This document shows, in pieces, positions 44,691 to 51,877 of a DNA stretch of 64,000 nucleotides (position 1 is the stretch's first letter; every line of letters starts with the position of its first letter). The notes under the pieces were generated by a model that searched no databases, was not told the DNA's origin, and saw nothing but the letters and a program-made list of their open reading frames with translations. The position numbers were made by a program, and so were the translations under genes. The stretch covers positions 1,240,001 through 1,304,000 of the forward strand of contig NZ_CP084951.1 in assembly GCF_022788655.1 (NCBI RefSeq), in the 5' to 3' direction. The DNA is from Sulfitobacter indolifex. GTDB lineage: Bacteria; Pseudomonadota; Alphaproteobacteria; Rhodobacterales; Rhodobacteraceae.

Positions 44691-45530
44691 CTACCGCTGA
44701 CGCCGCGCCATAAAGGCCAGCCGTTCAAACAGATGCACGTCCTGCTCATTCTTCAGCAGCGCACCATGCAATTTGGGCAGGGCGTTGGGGCCATCCTTGG
44801 CCAAATCCTCGGCTTCCATATCCTCGGCCAGCAGCAGCTTCAGCCAGTCCAGCACTTCAGAGGTTGAGGGTTTTTTCTTTAGCCCCTGCTGCTCGCGGAT
44901 CTCATAGAACTGCGTGAGCGCGGTGGTCAAAAGCTGCTGTTTAATGCCGGGATGGTGCACTTCGACGATCTGTTTCAGCGTCTCCATTTCGGGGAATCGG
45001 ATGTAGTGAAAGAAGCAGCGGCGCAGGAAAGCGTCGGGTAGCTCTTTTTCATTGTTGGAGGTGATGATCACGATGGGCCGCTGGCGCGCGCGGATCGTCT
45101 CGCCCGTTTCATAGACGAAGAACTCCATCTTATCCAATTCCTGCAACAGATCGTTGGGGAATTCGATGTCGGCCTTGTCGATCTCATCAATCAGCAGCAC
45201 GACCTTTTCATCGGCATCAAACGCCTGCCAGAGCTTGCCCTTGCGGATGTAGTTCTTGACGTCGTGCACCCGCTCATCGCCCAATTGGCTGTCGCGCAGG
45301 CGGCTCACGGCGTCGTATTCATACAGCCCCTGCTGCGCGCGGGTCGTCGATTTGATGTTCCATTCGATCATACGCAGGCCCAAAGCGTCGCTGACCTGCC
45401 GTGCCAATTCAGTTTTGCCAGTGCCCGGTTCGCCTTTCACAAGAAGCGGCCGCTCCAAGGTAACTGCTGCGTTTACAGCAATCTTTAGGTCATCGGTGGC
45501 GACGTAGTCTTTGGTGCCTTGAAATTTCAT
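44691..45530 (-). CDS. MoxR-family AAA+ ATPase
   Basis: 279 residues. Walker A GEPGTGKTE at about 33-41, Walker B VVLLIDEIDKAD near 109-120, sensor 1 IVIITSNNEKELPDAFLRRCFF. It matches the CoxD-like MoxR subgroup that pairs with CoxE-type VWA proteins to activate metalloenzymes. The VWA partner is encoded at 41727, separated by a terminator and two other genes. No CO dehydrogenase or methanol dehydrogenase is in the window, so the client is unknown. Confidence 0.93.
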   Translation of the reverse strand: MKFQGTKDYVATDDLKIAVNAAVTLERPLLVKGEPGTGKTELARQVSDALGLRMIEWNIKSTTRAQQGLYEYDAVSRLRDSQLGDERVHDVKNYIRKGKLWQAFDADEKVVLLIDEIDKADIEFPNDLLQELDKMEFFVYETGETIRARQRPIVIITSNNEKELPDAFLRRCFFHYIRFPEMETLKQIVEVHHPGIKQQLLTTALTQFYEIREQQGLKKKPSTSEVLDWLKLLLAEDMEAEDLAKDGPNALPKLHGALLKNEQDVHLFERLAFMARRQR

Positions 45531-45697
45531 CTTGTTTTCAACCTCGTGTGACGGGCGCTTGATCCTTGGCCTTTAACCAAAAATCAAAGGGATTGTGTAG
45601 TGACAATTGTTACCCGCTCAGATAGATGCTGCGGCAGGGAAGATGTCGGGAGACAGGCTTTTTAATGTCTGAGTTGAAAACCGCCGGGGATAAAAAA

Positions 45698-46120
45698 ATG
45701 AAGCAGGAAGTTTTCCTGCCGGACGATTACAGTCCGGCTGAGGACGAGCCATTCATGAATGACCGTCAGCTTGAGTATTTTCGTCGCAAGCTGATCCACT
45801 GGAAATCGGAACTGTTGGCAGGCAGCCGTGACACCATCGAAGCTTTGCAAGACGGCACCCGGAACATTCCGGATGTGACCGACCGCGCCTCGGAAGAGAC
45901 AGACCGCGCGTTGGAATTGCGGACCCGTGATCGGGCGCGCAAGCTGGTCGGCAAAATTGACGCAGCGCTGCGCCGGATCGATGAGGGAGAGTTCGGTTAC
46001 TGCATGAAAACCGGCGATCCGATCTCGCTCAAGCGGTTGGATGCACGGCCTATCGCGACCATGACACTTGAGGCGCAAGAGCGTCACGAGCGACGCGAGA
46101 AAGTCCACCGCGACGACTGA
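45698..46120 (+). CDS. dksA: RNA polymerase-binding transcription factor DksA (single-cysteine type)
   Basis: 140 residues from the ATG at 45698 with GGGG 9 bp upstream; an in-frame ATG at 45665 would add 11 residues. Coiled-coil region RQLEYFRRKLIHWKSELL at about 22-39, the tip with TDRASEETDRALELRTRDR carrying the paired acidic residues, and the C-terminal GEFGYCMKTGDPISLKRLDARP. Only one of the four zinc cysteines of E. coli DksA is left. Zinc-free DksA proteins of this kind are known in Rhodobacter and Pseudomonas. It acts with ppGpp on promoters. Followed by a good terminator. Confidence 0.92.
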   Translation: MKQEVFLPDDYSPAEDEPFMNDRQLEYFRRKLIHWKSELLAGSRDTIEALQDGTRNIPDVTDRASEETDRALELRTRDRARKLVGKIDAALRRIDEGEFGYCMKTGDPISLKRLDARPIATMTLEAQERHERREKVHRDD

Positions 46121-46138
46121 CATTACCTGAAACATCAC

Positions 46139-46164
46139 ACGCCGAGGCTCATGCTTCGGCGTTT
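46139..46164 (+). terminator. Rho-independent terminator of dksA
   Basis: ACGCCGAGGC (46139-46148) and GCTTCGGCGT (46153-46162) form a 10-bp stem with one G-T pair and a 4-nt loop, followed by TT and a further T-rich stretch. 19 bp past the dksA stop. Confidence 0.6.
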
Positions 46165-46216
46165 GTGATTGGGACGCGGGGCCAGCTCAATCTGGGGCGC
46201 GTGATCTGGGGCGTGA

Positions 46217-47383
46217 ATGAAACCTTCCAATGCGATTGTCGTCGGCGGCGGGATCGGCGGTCTGGCCTTGGCCACGGCATTGGCGCGCAAAGGCGTCGCC
46301 GTCACCTTACTGGAGCAGGCCGCGCGGTTTTCCGAGATTGGGGCAGGGCTGCAGATCAGCCCCAACGGCCTTGCCGTGTTGCGCGCGCTTGGGTTGGAAC
46401 ATGGGTTGAAAGCCCGCGGTGCCGTACGGGGGCAGGCGGTACGCCTTTGCGACTATGCTAACGGCAAGCAGGTGGCGCGGCTTGAACTGAGCCGTCTCCC
46501 AGACGAACAGCGCTATTATTTCCTCCATCGTGCCGATCTGATCGACCTGCTGCGCGAGGCCGCACAGCGCGCCAATGTGAGTTTCGAGACCGACGCACAG
46601 GTTGCCTCCATCCACCCCGGTGTCTTGCCGCAGGTGCAGATGGCGCGCGGGGGGCGACGGCGGGCGGAACTGGTCGTGGCAGCCGATGGCATCCACTCGG
46701 TCGGTCGCGTGCAGTTGAACGGCGCGGACAGGGCCAGCTTCTCAGGGCAGGTGGCGTGGCGCGCGTTGATCCCCAATGAGGTGGATCATGGGCCAGAAGC
46801 GCGGGTCACCATGGGGCCGGGGCGGCATCTGGTCAGCTACCCGTTGCGAGAAGGGCGGCTGGTAAACCTCGTCGCCGTAGAGGAGCGCCGCGATTGGGCC
46901 GCGGAAGGCTGGCAACATCCCGACGATCCCGCAAACCTGCGCCGCGCCTTTGCGGGCTTCGGTGGGGAGGCCGCGCAGATGGTCAATGCTGTAGAAGAGG
47001 TGACCCTTTGGGGGCTGCACCATCACCCCGTCGCCGCCAACTGGCACGCAGAAGGCGTGGCGCTTTTGGGCGATGCGGCCCATCCGACGCTGCCCTTTCT
47101 TGCACAGGGCGCGAATATGGCGTTGGAAGATGCTTGGGTCTTAGCCGATTGCCTGACCCGCCAACCCCGCGACGCCGCACTCGCCACCTATCAGGCCGCC
47201 CGCATCGACCGCGCACGGCGCATTGTGAAAACATCACAGGGCAACGCCGCACGTTACCACCTGCGGCCCGGCCCGATCCGTTTCGCAGCCCATAGCGGGC
47301 TGCGCATCGCTTCCAAGCTCGCCCCCGGCGTGATGCTGAGTGCGTTTGATTGGCTCTACGCCCATGACGTTACCAAAGCGTAG
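46217..47383 (+). CDS. FAD-dependent aromatic-ring-type monooxygenase
   Basis: 388 residues. FAD-binding GGGIGGLALATALARKG at about 9-25, the DG motif VVAADGIHSVGR, and the second FAD contact LLGDAAHPTLPFLAQGANMALEDAW near 279-303. This is the salicylate/3-hydroxybenzoate hydroxylase (class A flavin monooxygenase) type. The substrate cannot be assigned from context because no aromatic pathway genes flank it. A short open reading to 46165 on the same strand is not part of it. Confidence 0.88.
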   Translation: MKPSNAIVVGGGIGGLALATALARKGVAVTLLEQAARFSEIGAGLQISPNGLAVLRALGLEHGLKARGAVRGQAVRLCDYANGKQVARLELSRLPDEQRYYFLHRADLIDLLREAAQRANVSFETDAQVASIHPGVLPQVQMARGGRRRAELVVAADGIHSVGRVQLNGADRASFSGQVAWRALIPNEVDHGPEARVTMGPGRHLVSYPLREGRLVNLVAVEERRDWAAEGWQHPDDPANLRRAFAGFGGEAAQMVNAVEEVTLWGLHHHPVAANWHAEGVALLGDAAHPTLPFLAQGANMALEDAWVLADCLTRQPRDAALATYQAARIDRARRIVKTSQGNAARYHLRPGPIRFAAHSGLRIASKLAPGVMLSAFDWLYAHDVTKA

Positions 47384-47415
47384 AGGCCACCGACCTTAGC
47401 CGGTGGCCCAAAGGC

Positions 47416-48465
47416 TTAGCCCGCCCGTTGCAACATCCCGAAAAGATCCCGCGGATCATCAGGATCGGCCAGCAGATCAAGCGGCTGGAACAGCCCCGTC
47501 TCGGCAATCTGGTCGCGGACATAGCGCAGGGCCGAGAAATCCTCGATTGCGAAACCCACAGAGTCGAAAAGCGTGATCTGTTCCGCGCTGCGGCGGCCTT
47601 CGGCTTGGCCGGTCAACACCTGCCAAATCTCGGTGACTTCGTGATCTGCATCCAACTGCTGAATTTCACCCTCAATTCGCGTCTGCTCAGGGAACTCTAC
47701 AAAGATATCAGAGCGGTGCAGAATCGCGGGCGCCAGCTCCGTCTTGCCGGGGCAGTCGCCGCCGATGGCGTTGATATGCACGCCAGAGCCGACCATATTG
47801 TCGGTCAGGATCGTGGCATATTGCTTGTCCGCCGTGCAGGTGGTGATGATCTGCGCGCCAAGGATCGCGTCCTCTGCCGTTTCGCATTCCACAACCTTAA
47901 TGCCATGCCCCGCGAGGTTGCGCGCGCATTTCGCAGTCGCCGCGCGGTCGATGTCATAAAGCCGCACCTCATCCACGCCGCAGATCGCCTTCATTGCAAG
48001 GCTCTGGAATTCGGACTGCGCGCCATTGCCGATCATCGCCATGACATGCGCGCCCTTGGGCGCCAACAGCCGGGCAACGACGGCCGAGGTCGCCGCCGTG
48101 CGCAGCGCCGTAAGGATCGTCATCTCGGTGAGCAGCACGGGATAGCCATTGTCGACATTCGCGAGCAGGCCGAAGGCGGTCACGGTCTGAAACCCGTCCT
48201 TGGTGTTGTCGGGGTGGCCGTTGACGTATTTGAACCCGTAGACATCGCCGTCCGAGGTGGGCATCAGCTCAATAACACCCTTCTCGGAATGGCTCGCCAC
48301 ACGCGGGGTCTTGTCGAACAGCTCCCAGCGTTTGAAGTCGGCCTCGATATAGTCAGCCAGCCCGCGCAGCATGTCTTCGACGCCGATGTGGTGGATCAGC
48401 TTCATCATCTTGTCGACAGAAACGAAGGGCACCAGCGCCTTGTCGGAGGGTTTGAGGTTGGTCAT
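47416..48465 (-). CDS. Ornithine cyclodeaminase
   Basis: 349 residues of the mu-crystallin/OCD family. The nucleotide-binding region is VMAMIGNGAQSEFQSLAMK (about 139-157), the substrate region KYVNGHPDN, and the catalytic-aspartate region AIGGDCPGKTEL. It converts ornithine to proline and ammonia using NAD. Its gene begins 15 bp after the arginase stop, so the two form an operon that takes arginine to ornithine to proline. Confidence 0.93.
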   Translation of the reverse strand: MTNLKPSDKALVPFVSVDKMMKLIHHIGVEDMLRGLADYIEADFKRWELFDKTPRVASHSEKGVIELMPTSDGDVYGFKYVNGHPDNTKDGFQTVTAFGLLANVDNGYPVLLTEMTILTALRTAATSAVVARLLAPKGAHVMAMIGNGAQSEFQSLAMKAICGVDEVRLYDIDRAATAKCARNLAGHGIKVVECETAEDAILGAQIITTCTADKQYATILTDNMVGSGVHINAIGGDCPGKTELAPAILHRSDIFVEFPEQTRIEGEIQQLDADHEVTEIWQVLTGQAEGRRSAEQITLFDSVGFAIEDFSALRYVRDQIAETGLFQPLDLLADPDDPRDLFGMLQRAG

Positions 48466-48480
48466 GTTCAGGTCTTTCTA

Positions 48481-49404
48481 TCAGTAGGCACGGGTTGGGC
48501 GGTCAAACACGCGGCGGCCAAAGGCCGAGGCGGTGAGGTCCACCATCAGTTGCGCAGTGCGGCCACGCTCGTCGAGGAAGGGGTTCAACTCGACAAGATC
48601 AAGCGAGGTCATCAGGCCGCTGTCATGCAGCATTTCCATCACCAGATGGCCCTCGCGTACGGTCGCGCCGCCCGGCACCGTGGTGCCCACGGCAGGGGCC
48701 ACAGAGGGATCAAGGAAATCGACATCCAGCGAGACATGCAGCATCCCGCCCGCGGCTTCGACCTTATCAAGGAAGCGTTGCAGTGGCTTGGCAATGCCGC
48801 TCTCGTCAATCTCGCGCATGTCGACGTAGGTGACAGTGGTTTCCTGCAAGGCAGCCCGCTCAAGCGCGTCGACCGAGCGCAGACCGATCATGGCGATGTT
48901 GTCATGGGGCAGGGGTGTTTCGATTTTTGGGAAGCCATCAAACCCTTCGCGCCCGGTGACATAGCCCAAGGGCGTGCCGTGCAAGTTGCCGCTATCGCTG
49001 GTCTGAGGCGTGTGAAAATCCGTATGCGCATCAAGCCACAGCACGAAGAGCGGGCGGCCTGCTTTTTCAGCGTGGCGCATGGCACCCAGCACAGTGCCAA
49101 GGGCCAGCGCATGATCGCCGCCCATGAAGATCGGCAAGCCGTCGTCCATCGCGGCATTGGCGGCAGCGGCGAGGCTCTCGGTCCATGCGATCGTCTCTTC
49201 CAGCGCGTGCAGCTTCTCATGCTCTTTCGCGTGGAAAGGCGCGGGCGCGACGTTGCCGCGATCGGTGACACTGTGGCCAAGGTCGCGAAGGGCGCCTTCC
49301 AGCCCGGCTGTGCGGTAGGCGTCCGGCCCCATCAGACAGCCACGGCGGCGCTTGCCGCTGTCCAGCGGGACACCCAGTAAGATGCAGTTTTGTTGGTTCG
49401 ACAT
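48481..49404 (-). CDS. rocF: Arginase
   Basis: 307 residues, ATG with AGGAG upstream. Binuclear manganese ligands are visible: GGDHALALGT (His), LDAHTDFHTP (the Asp/His cluster) and SLDVDFLDPSVAPAVGT (Asp pair). The last gives the arginase-type ending, typical of arginases rather than agmatinases. It hydrolyses arginine to ornithine and urea. First gene of the arginase-OCD operon, with a strong inverted repeat about 90-120 bp upstream that may be its operator. Confidence 0.93.
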   Translation of the reverse strand: MSNQQNCILLGVPLDSGKRRRGCLMGPDAYRTAGLEGALRDLGHSVTDRGNVAPAPFHAKEHEKLHALEETIAWTESLAAAANAAMDDGLPIFMGGDHALALGTVLGAMRHAEKAGRPLFVLWLDAHTDFHTPQTSDSGNLHGTPLGYVTGREGFDGFPKIETPLPHDNIAMIGLRSVDALERAALQETTVTYVDMREIDESGIAKPLQRFLDKVEAAGGMLHVSLDVDFLDPSVAPAVGTTVPGGATVREGHLVMEMLHDSGLMTSLDLVELNPFLDERGRTAQLMVDLTASAFGRRVFDRPTRAY

Positions 49405-49462
49405 GGGGGACTCCTGAGCTATTTAAACCCAGATAATCCGCGTATCTGTCTAACGGCAAGCC

Positions 49463-49524
49463 GTCAAACTGACCGTTTCGGGGGGTGTTTTTGACAAACT
49501 GGAAGGGTGTCTATCCAGTTTGTC
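49463..49524. promoter_or_regulatory. Operator-like inverted repeat upstream of the arginase operon
   Basis: GACAAACTGGA (49493-49503) and TCCAGTTTGTC (49514-49524) are perfect 11-bp arms with a 10-bp spacer, so half-sites are 21 bp apart, two helix turns. A third, similar half-site, GTCAAACTGAC, lies at 49463-49473. No U-tract follows on either strand, so it is unlikely to be the dsbB terminator. It fits a binding site for a dimeric regulator of arginine catabolism. Confidence 0.6.
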
Positions 49525-49537
49525 GATTTCTTGTCGG

Positions 49538-50005
49538 TTAGACTGCTTTGCGCGCCGCAGCGACCCAAAGACCAACCAGGATAAAGGAGAAGATCGCATT
49601 CCACCCGGCCATCGACAGACCTAGAAACTGCCAGACGACCTCATCACACATGACCAAACCGCTTGGCCCCTCGATAGACAACAGCGAGCCCCCGTCGAGG
49701 CTGCCCAAGTCCATGCCGCCCCCGGTGCAGGAACTCGGCCCCGGCCACCAGTCCCATTCCACACCCGCGTGAAAGACGCCGATCAACGCCGTCACCGCCG
49801 CCGCCAACGCGCCGAACCATGCCAGCACACGCAGCCCGCCAAGCAGCACGATCGCACCGATCAGCACCGCCACCGCATGGGGCCAGCGCTGCCACAGACA
49901 CATCTGACAGGGCGCATAGCCGCCCAGATGTTGAAAGCCAAAGGCACCAAGCAACAGCGCAGCAGAGCCGAGTGTCGCCAATGAAGTCAAAGTCTTACCA
50001 GTCAT
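49538..50005 (-). CDS. DsbB-family disulfide oxidoreductase
   Basis: 155 residues, four predicted membrane helices. The first cysteine pair is in GYAPCQMCLWQRWPH (CxxC, about 33-36). The second periplasmic loop carries cysteines in GPSSCTGGG and LVMCDEVVW, matching the spaced second pair of DsbB. It would reoxidise a DsbA-type protein and pass electrons to quinone. It overlaps the upstream VTT-domain gene by 4 bp (ATGA) and is therefore translationally coupled to it. Confidence 0.9.
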   Translation of the reverse strand: MTGKTLTSLATLGSAALLLGAFGFQHLGGYAPCQMCLWQRWPHAVAVLIGAIVLLGGLRVLAWFGALAAAVTALIGVFHAGVEWDWWPGPSSCTGGGMDLGSLDGGSLLSIEGPSGLVMCDEVVWQFLGLSMAGWNAIFSFILVGLWVAAARKAV

Positions 50006-50580
50006 AGAACCTTTACCACCATGAAGCCGCCAATCAGCAAGGCGACGGCCAATGTGAACATCAAACCCAAACGCCGTTCAATGAAGTCTCGGATCGGGGC
50101 GCCAAAGCGCCACAGCAGCCCTGCCACCACAAAGAACCGCAGCCCGCGTGCGAGGATCGAGGTCATGATAAAGATGCCTAGCGGCATCCCCGTCCAACCC
50201 GACATGATCGTGATGACCTTGTAAGGGAAGGGGGTGACCCCCGCGACCAGTACGGCCCAGAAGCCCATGTCGTTGAACCGGGTTGAGAACTCCGCCATGG
50301 CATCCGCCTTGCCCAGGCTCGCAAGGATCGGCTGTCCGAGGCTCTCGAACGCCAGCGCGCCAATGGCATAGCCCAAAAGCCCGCCCAGAACCGACGCCAG
50401 CAGCGCCACGCCGGCAATCAACCACGCGCGGTTGGGCCGCGCGATGATCATCGGAATCATCAAGATATCAGGGGGGATGGGAAAGAAGGAGCTTTCAACA
50501 AAAGCGACAACGGCAAGCGCCCAGAGGGCGTGGCGATGTTGGGCCAAGCCCAGTGTCCAGTCATAAAGTCGGCGGATCAT
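50002..50580 (-). CDS. YqaA-type VTT (DedA/SNARE-associated) membrane protein
   Basis: 192 residues with several membrane helices. The VTT signature is in ESSFFPIPPDILMIPMIIARP near the N-terminus and VAGVTPFPYKVITIMSGWTGMP in the middle. DedA-superfamily proteins are linked to lipid scrambling and membrane homeostasis. First gene of a two-gene unit with the DsbB-like protein. It lies just before the tRNA-Leu that marks the island edge. Confidence 0.88.
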   Translation of the reverse strand: MIRRLYDWTLGLAQHRHALWALAVVAFVESSFFPIPPDILMIPMIIARPNRAWLIAGVALLASVLGGLLGYAIGALAFESLGQPILASLGKADAMAEFSTRFNDMGFWAVLVAGVTPFPYKVITIMSGWTGMPLGIFIMTSILARGLRFFVVAGLLWRFGAPIRDFIERRLGLMFTLAVALLIGGFMVVKVL

Positions 50581-50665
50581 TCGGGGGCTCCGGCTGTTTT
50601 ATATGCCTCACCATGTCGCGTGACCAAGGTCAAGCAAGCAGGACTTAGAATTTATGAAAATCCTC

Positions 50666-50694
50666 TTGCTCACGCCGCCTTTGCAGGCTACATC
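50666..50694 (+). promoter_or_regulatory. Putative sigma-70 promoter of tRNA-Leu
   Basis: TTGCTC (50666-50671), a 17-bp spacer and TACATC (50689-50694), 9 bp before the mature tRNA; the same layout as the tRNA-Val(CAC) promoter. Confidence 0.45.
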
Positions 50695-50703
50695 GCCCCT
50701 CGT

Positions 50704-50787
50704 GCCCAAGTGGCGGAATGGTAGACGCAGGGGATTCAAAATCCCCCGCCGCGAGGCGTGCCGGTTCGAGTCCGGCCTTGGGTACCA
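50704..50787 (+). tRNA. tRNA-Leu (CAA)
   Basis: Type II tRNA with long variable arm: acceptor GCCCAAG/CTTGGGT, anticodon stem GGGGA/TCCCC with loop TTCAAAA giving anticodon CAA, variable arm GCCGCGAGGCGT, T-arm GGTTCGAGTCC, CCA encoded. A small hairpin CCTTGT/ACAAGG follows directly. It marks the left edge of the accessory region; tRNA-Leu genes are common integration targets, but no 3'-end duplicate was found at the right edge. Confidence 0.95.
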
Positions 50788-51124
50788 CCTTGTTTTTACA
50801 AGGATTTCCGTGGAAAGACGAAACTCTTGATGAACGCGACTTTGATCGCATCCATCAAACTTTCATCAAAATGTATAATCTTGATCGCATGTTATGCTGA
50901 ACCGGCTTTTTAGGAGCGTGTTTGCGACTGCGGATCAAAAAGTCGACTTGATGCCAGGTTTATGCCTTTCGCTGCGCGTGAACGCTCTTGATCGAGCTCG
51001 CAAACTAAAATTATGAGCGGTGTCCTCATATCCTGCTGTTTCGCTGGGCGGAGAGGGCGTGTGAAAGCTCCCTGACTTTGTTTCGATGATGATATGACCT
51101 CTGTATTCGGTACGGAGGTTGTCC

Positions 51125-51181
51125 ATGGCGCAATTTATCGAAGGTTTGGATCGTCAGCGGTCGATGTTACTGCCTGAGCGG
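51125..51181 (+). pseudogene. N-terminal stub of an IS1182-type transposase
   Basis: ATG at 51125 with ACGGAGG upstream begins MAQFIEGLDRQRSMLLPER, which is the characteristic start of IS1182-family transposases (FIEGLDRQQ...LFPERLE). After PER the match ends abruptly at about 51180 and the frame stops within a few codons. It is a remnant of an insertion sequence. The 340 bp between tRNA-Leu and this stub hold no recognisable gene. Confidence 0.7.
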
Positions 51182-51198
51182 CATGGGTGCCTAAGCCA

Positions 51199-51235
51199 AT
51201 AACTTGGCACTGGGTTAAGCTATGTGCCAAGTTAT
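51199..51235. repeat. Perfect 12-bp inverted repeat in the island
   Basis: ATAACTTGGCAC (51199-51210) and GTGCCAAGTTAT (51224-51235) with a 13-nt spacer. It lies just after the transposase stub. It could be a mobile-element end or a regulator site. The stretch from 51236 to 51535 that follows shows no recognisable gene. Confidence 0.6.
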
Positions 51236-51535
51236 CCGGATGCAGCACCAAGGGGCACTGTTAAAAAGTGCGTATCACTTGCTTGAAATTGAGTTCAGGC
51301 GCCCCAGCCAAGTGCGAATACCCCTGTGACAGTCCCACTGTAAAAAGATGGTTCGAGCTGACAGCAAGCAGGCTGATTTATGATAATGAGACCTACCTTG
51401 TCGTCGTGCATCAAAATATCAGCATACGCCGCGCTAGCCCGTCCCACCGGCGCGCGATGCAAGGTCTTCGACGGTGCCGTAAATGGCCAAGGTAGTCTCA
51501 AGCCGTAGAGCTAGCCATACACGTGTAATTCCCTT

Positions 51536-51835
51536 ATGATTGCGAATATGGCGAATTTCAGTAAGCTAAGCCCGCAGGCCAAAAAAGCACTGATCCTAGC
51601 GACAGATGCACCAGTTCAGGTCACAGCACTTGTGGAGCTGTCAGCTGGCTATGACGCAGAAACCGATTTGCCCCTGAAAGCGCTTGATGCCACTTTGCAA
51701 GGCTGGAGCACGCATAGCCGCATCGTAACGTTAAAACTGCCATCAAGCCATCTCGGAAATTTGGCGGAAACACGAGGCGTTACATACGTCGAGCTTGGCG
51801 AAACTCTGGCCAACCCGAGTGATCCGCCGAATTGA
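51536..51835 (+). CDS. Free-standing protein resembling a subtilase (I9-type) propeptide
   Basis: 99 residues (95 if the ATG at 51548 is used). The central part (VTALVELSAGYDAET, then SRIVTLKLPSSHLGNLAETRG, VTYVELGE) has the beta-alpha-beta pattern and spacing of subtilase propeptides. It lines up with the N-terminal region of the subtilase encoded just downstream on the opposite strand (RVLIELKSS, then YSATVALSHLADLEQE, VDAIEAG). It converges on that gene with a 42-bp gap. It has no signal peptide. Likely a trans-acting inhibitor or folding aid for the protease; this is inference from the resemblance and position. A good ribosome binding site was not seen. Confidence 0.6.
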   Translation: MIANMANFSKLSPQAKKALILATDAPVQVTALVELSAGYDAETDLPLKALDATLQGWSTHSRIVTLKLPSSHLGNLAETRGVTYVELGETLANPSDPPN

Positions 51836-51877
51836 GGGCTTCCACCTTTAACAAGTGCTTAAGACCGTCGACCTCAC

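Noticed and set aside
47428..49380. 650-codon open frame antisense to arginase and ornithine cyclodeaminase
   Set aside because: Runs across two unmistakable genes on the other strand and lacks any domain; shadow.
51268..51501. Two overlapping small frames on opposite strands
   Set aside because: No ribosome binding site and no recognisable family; low support.
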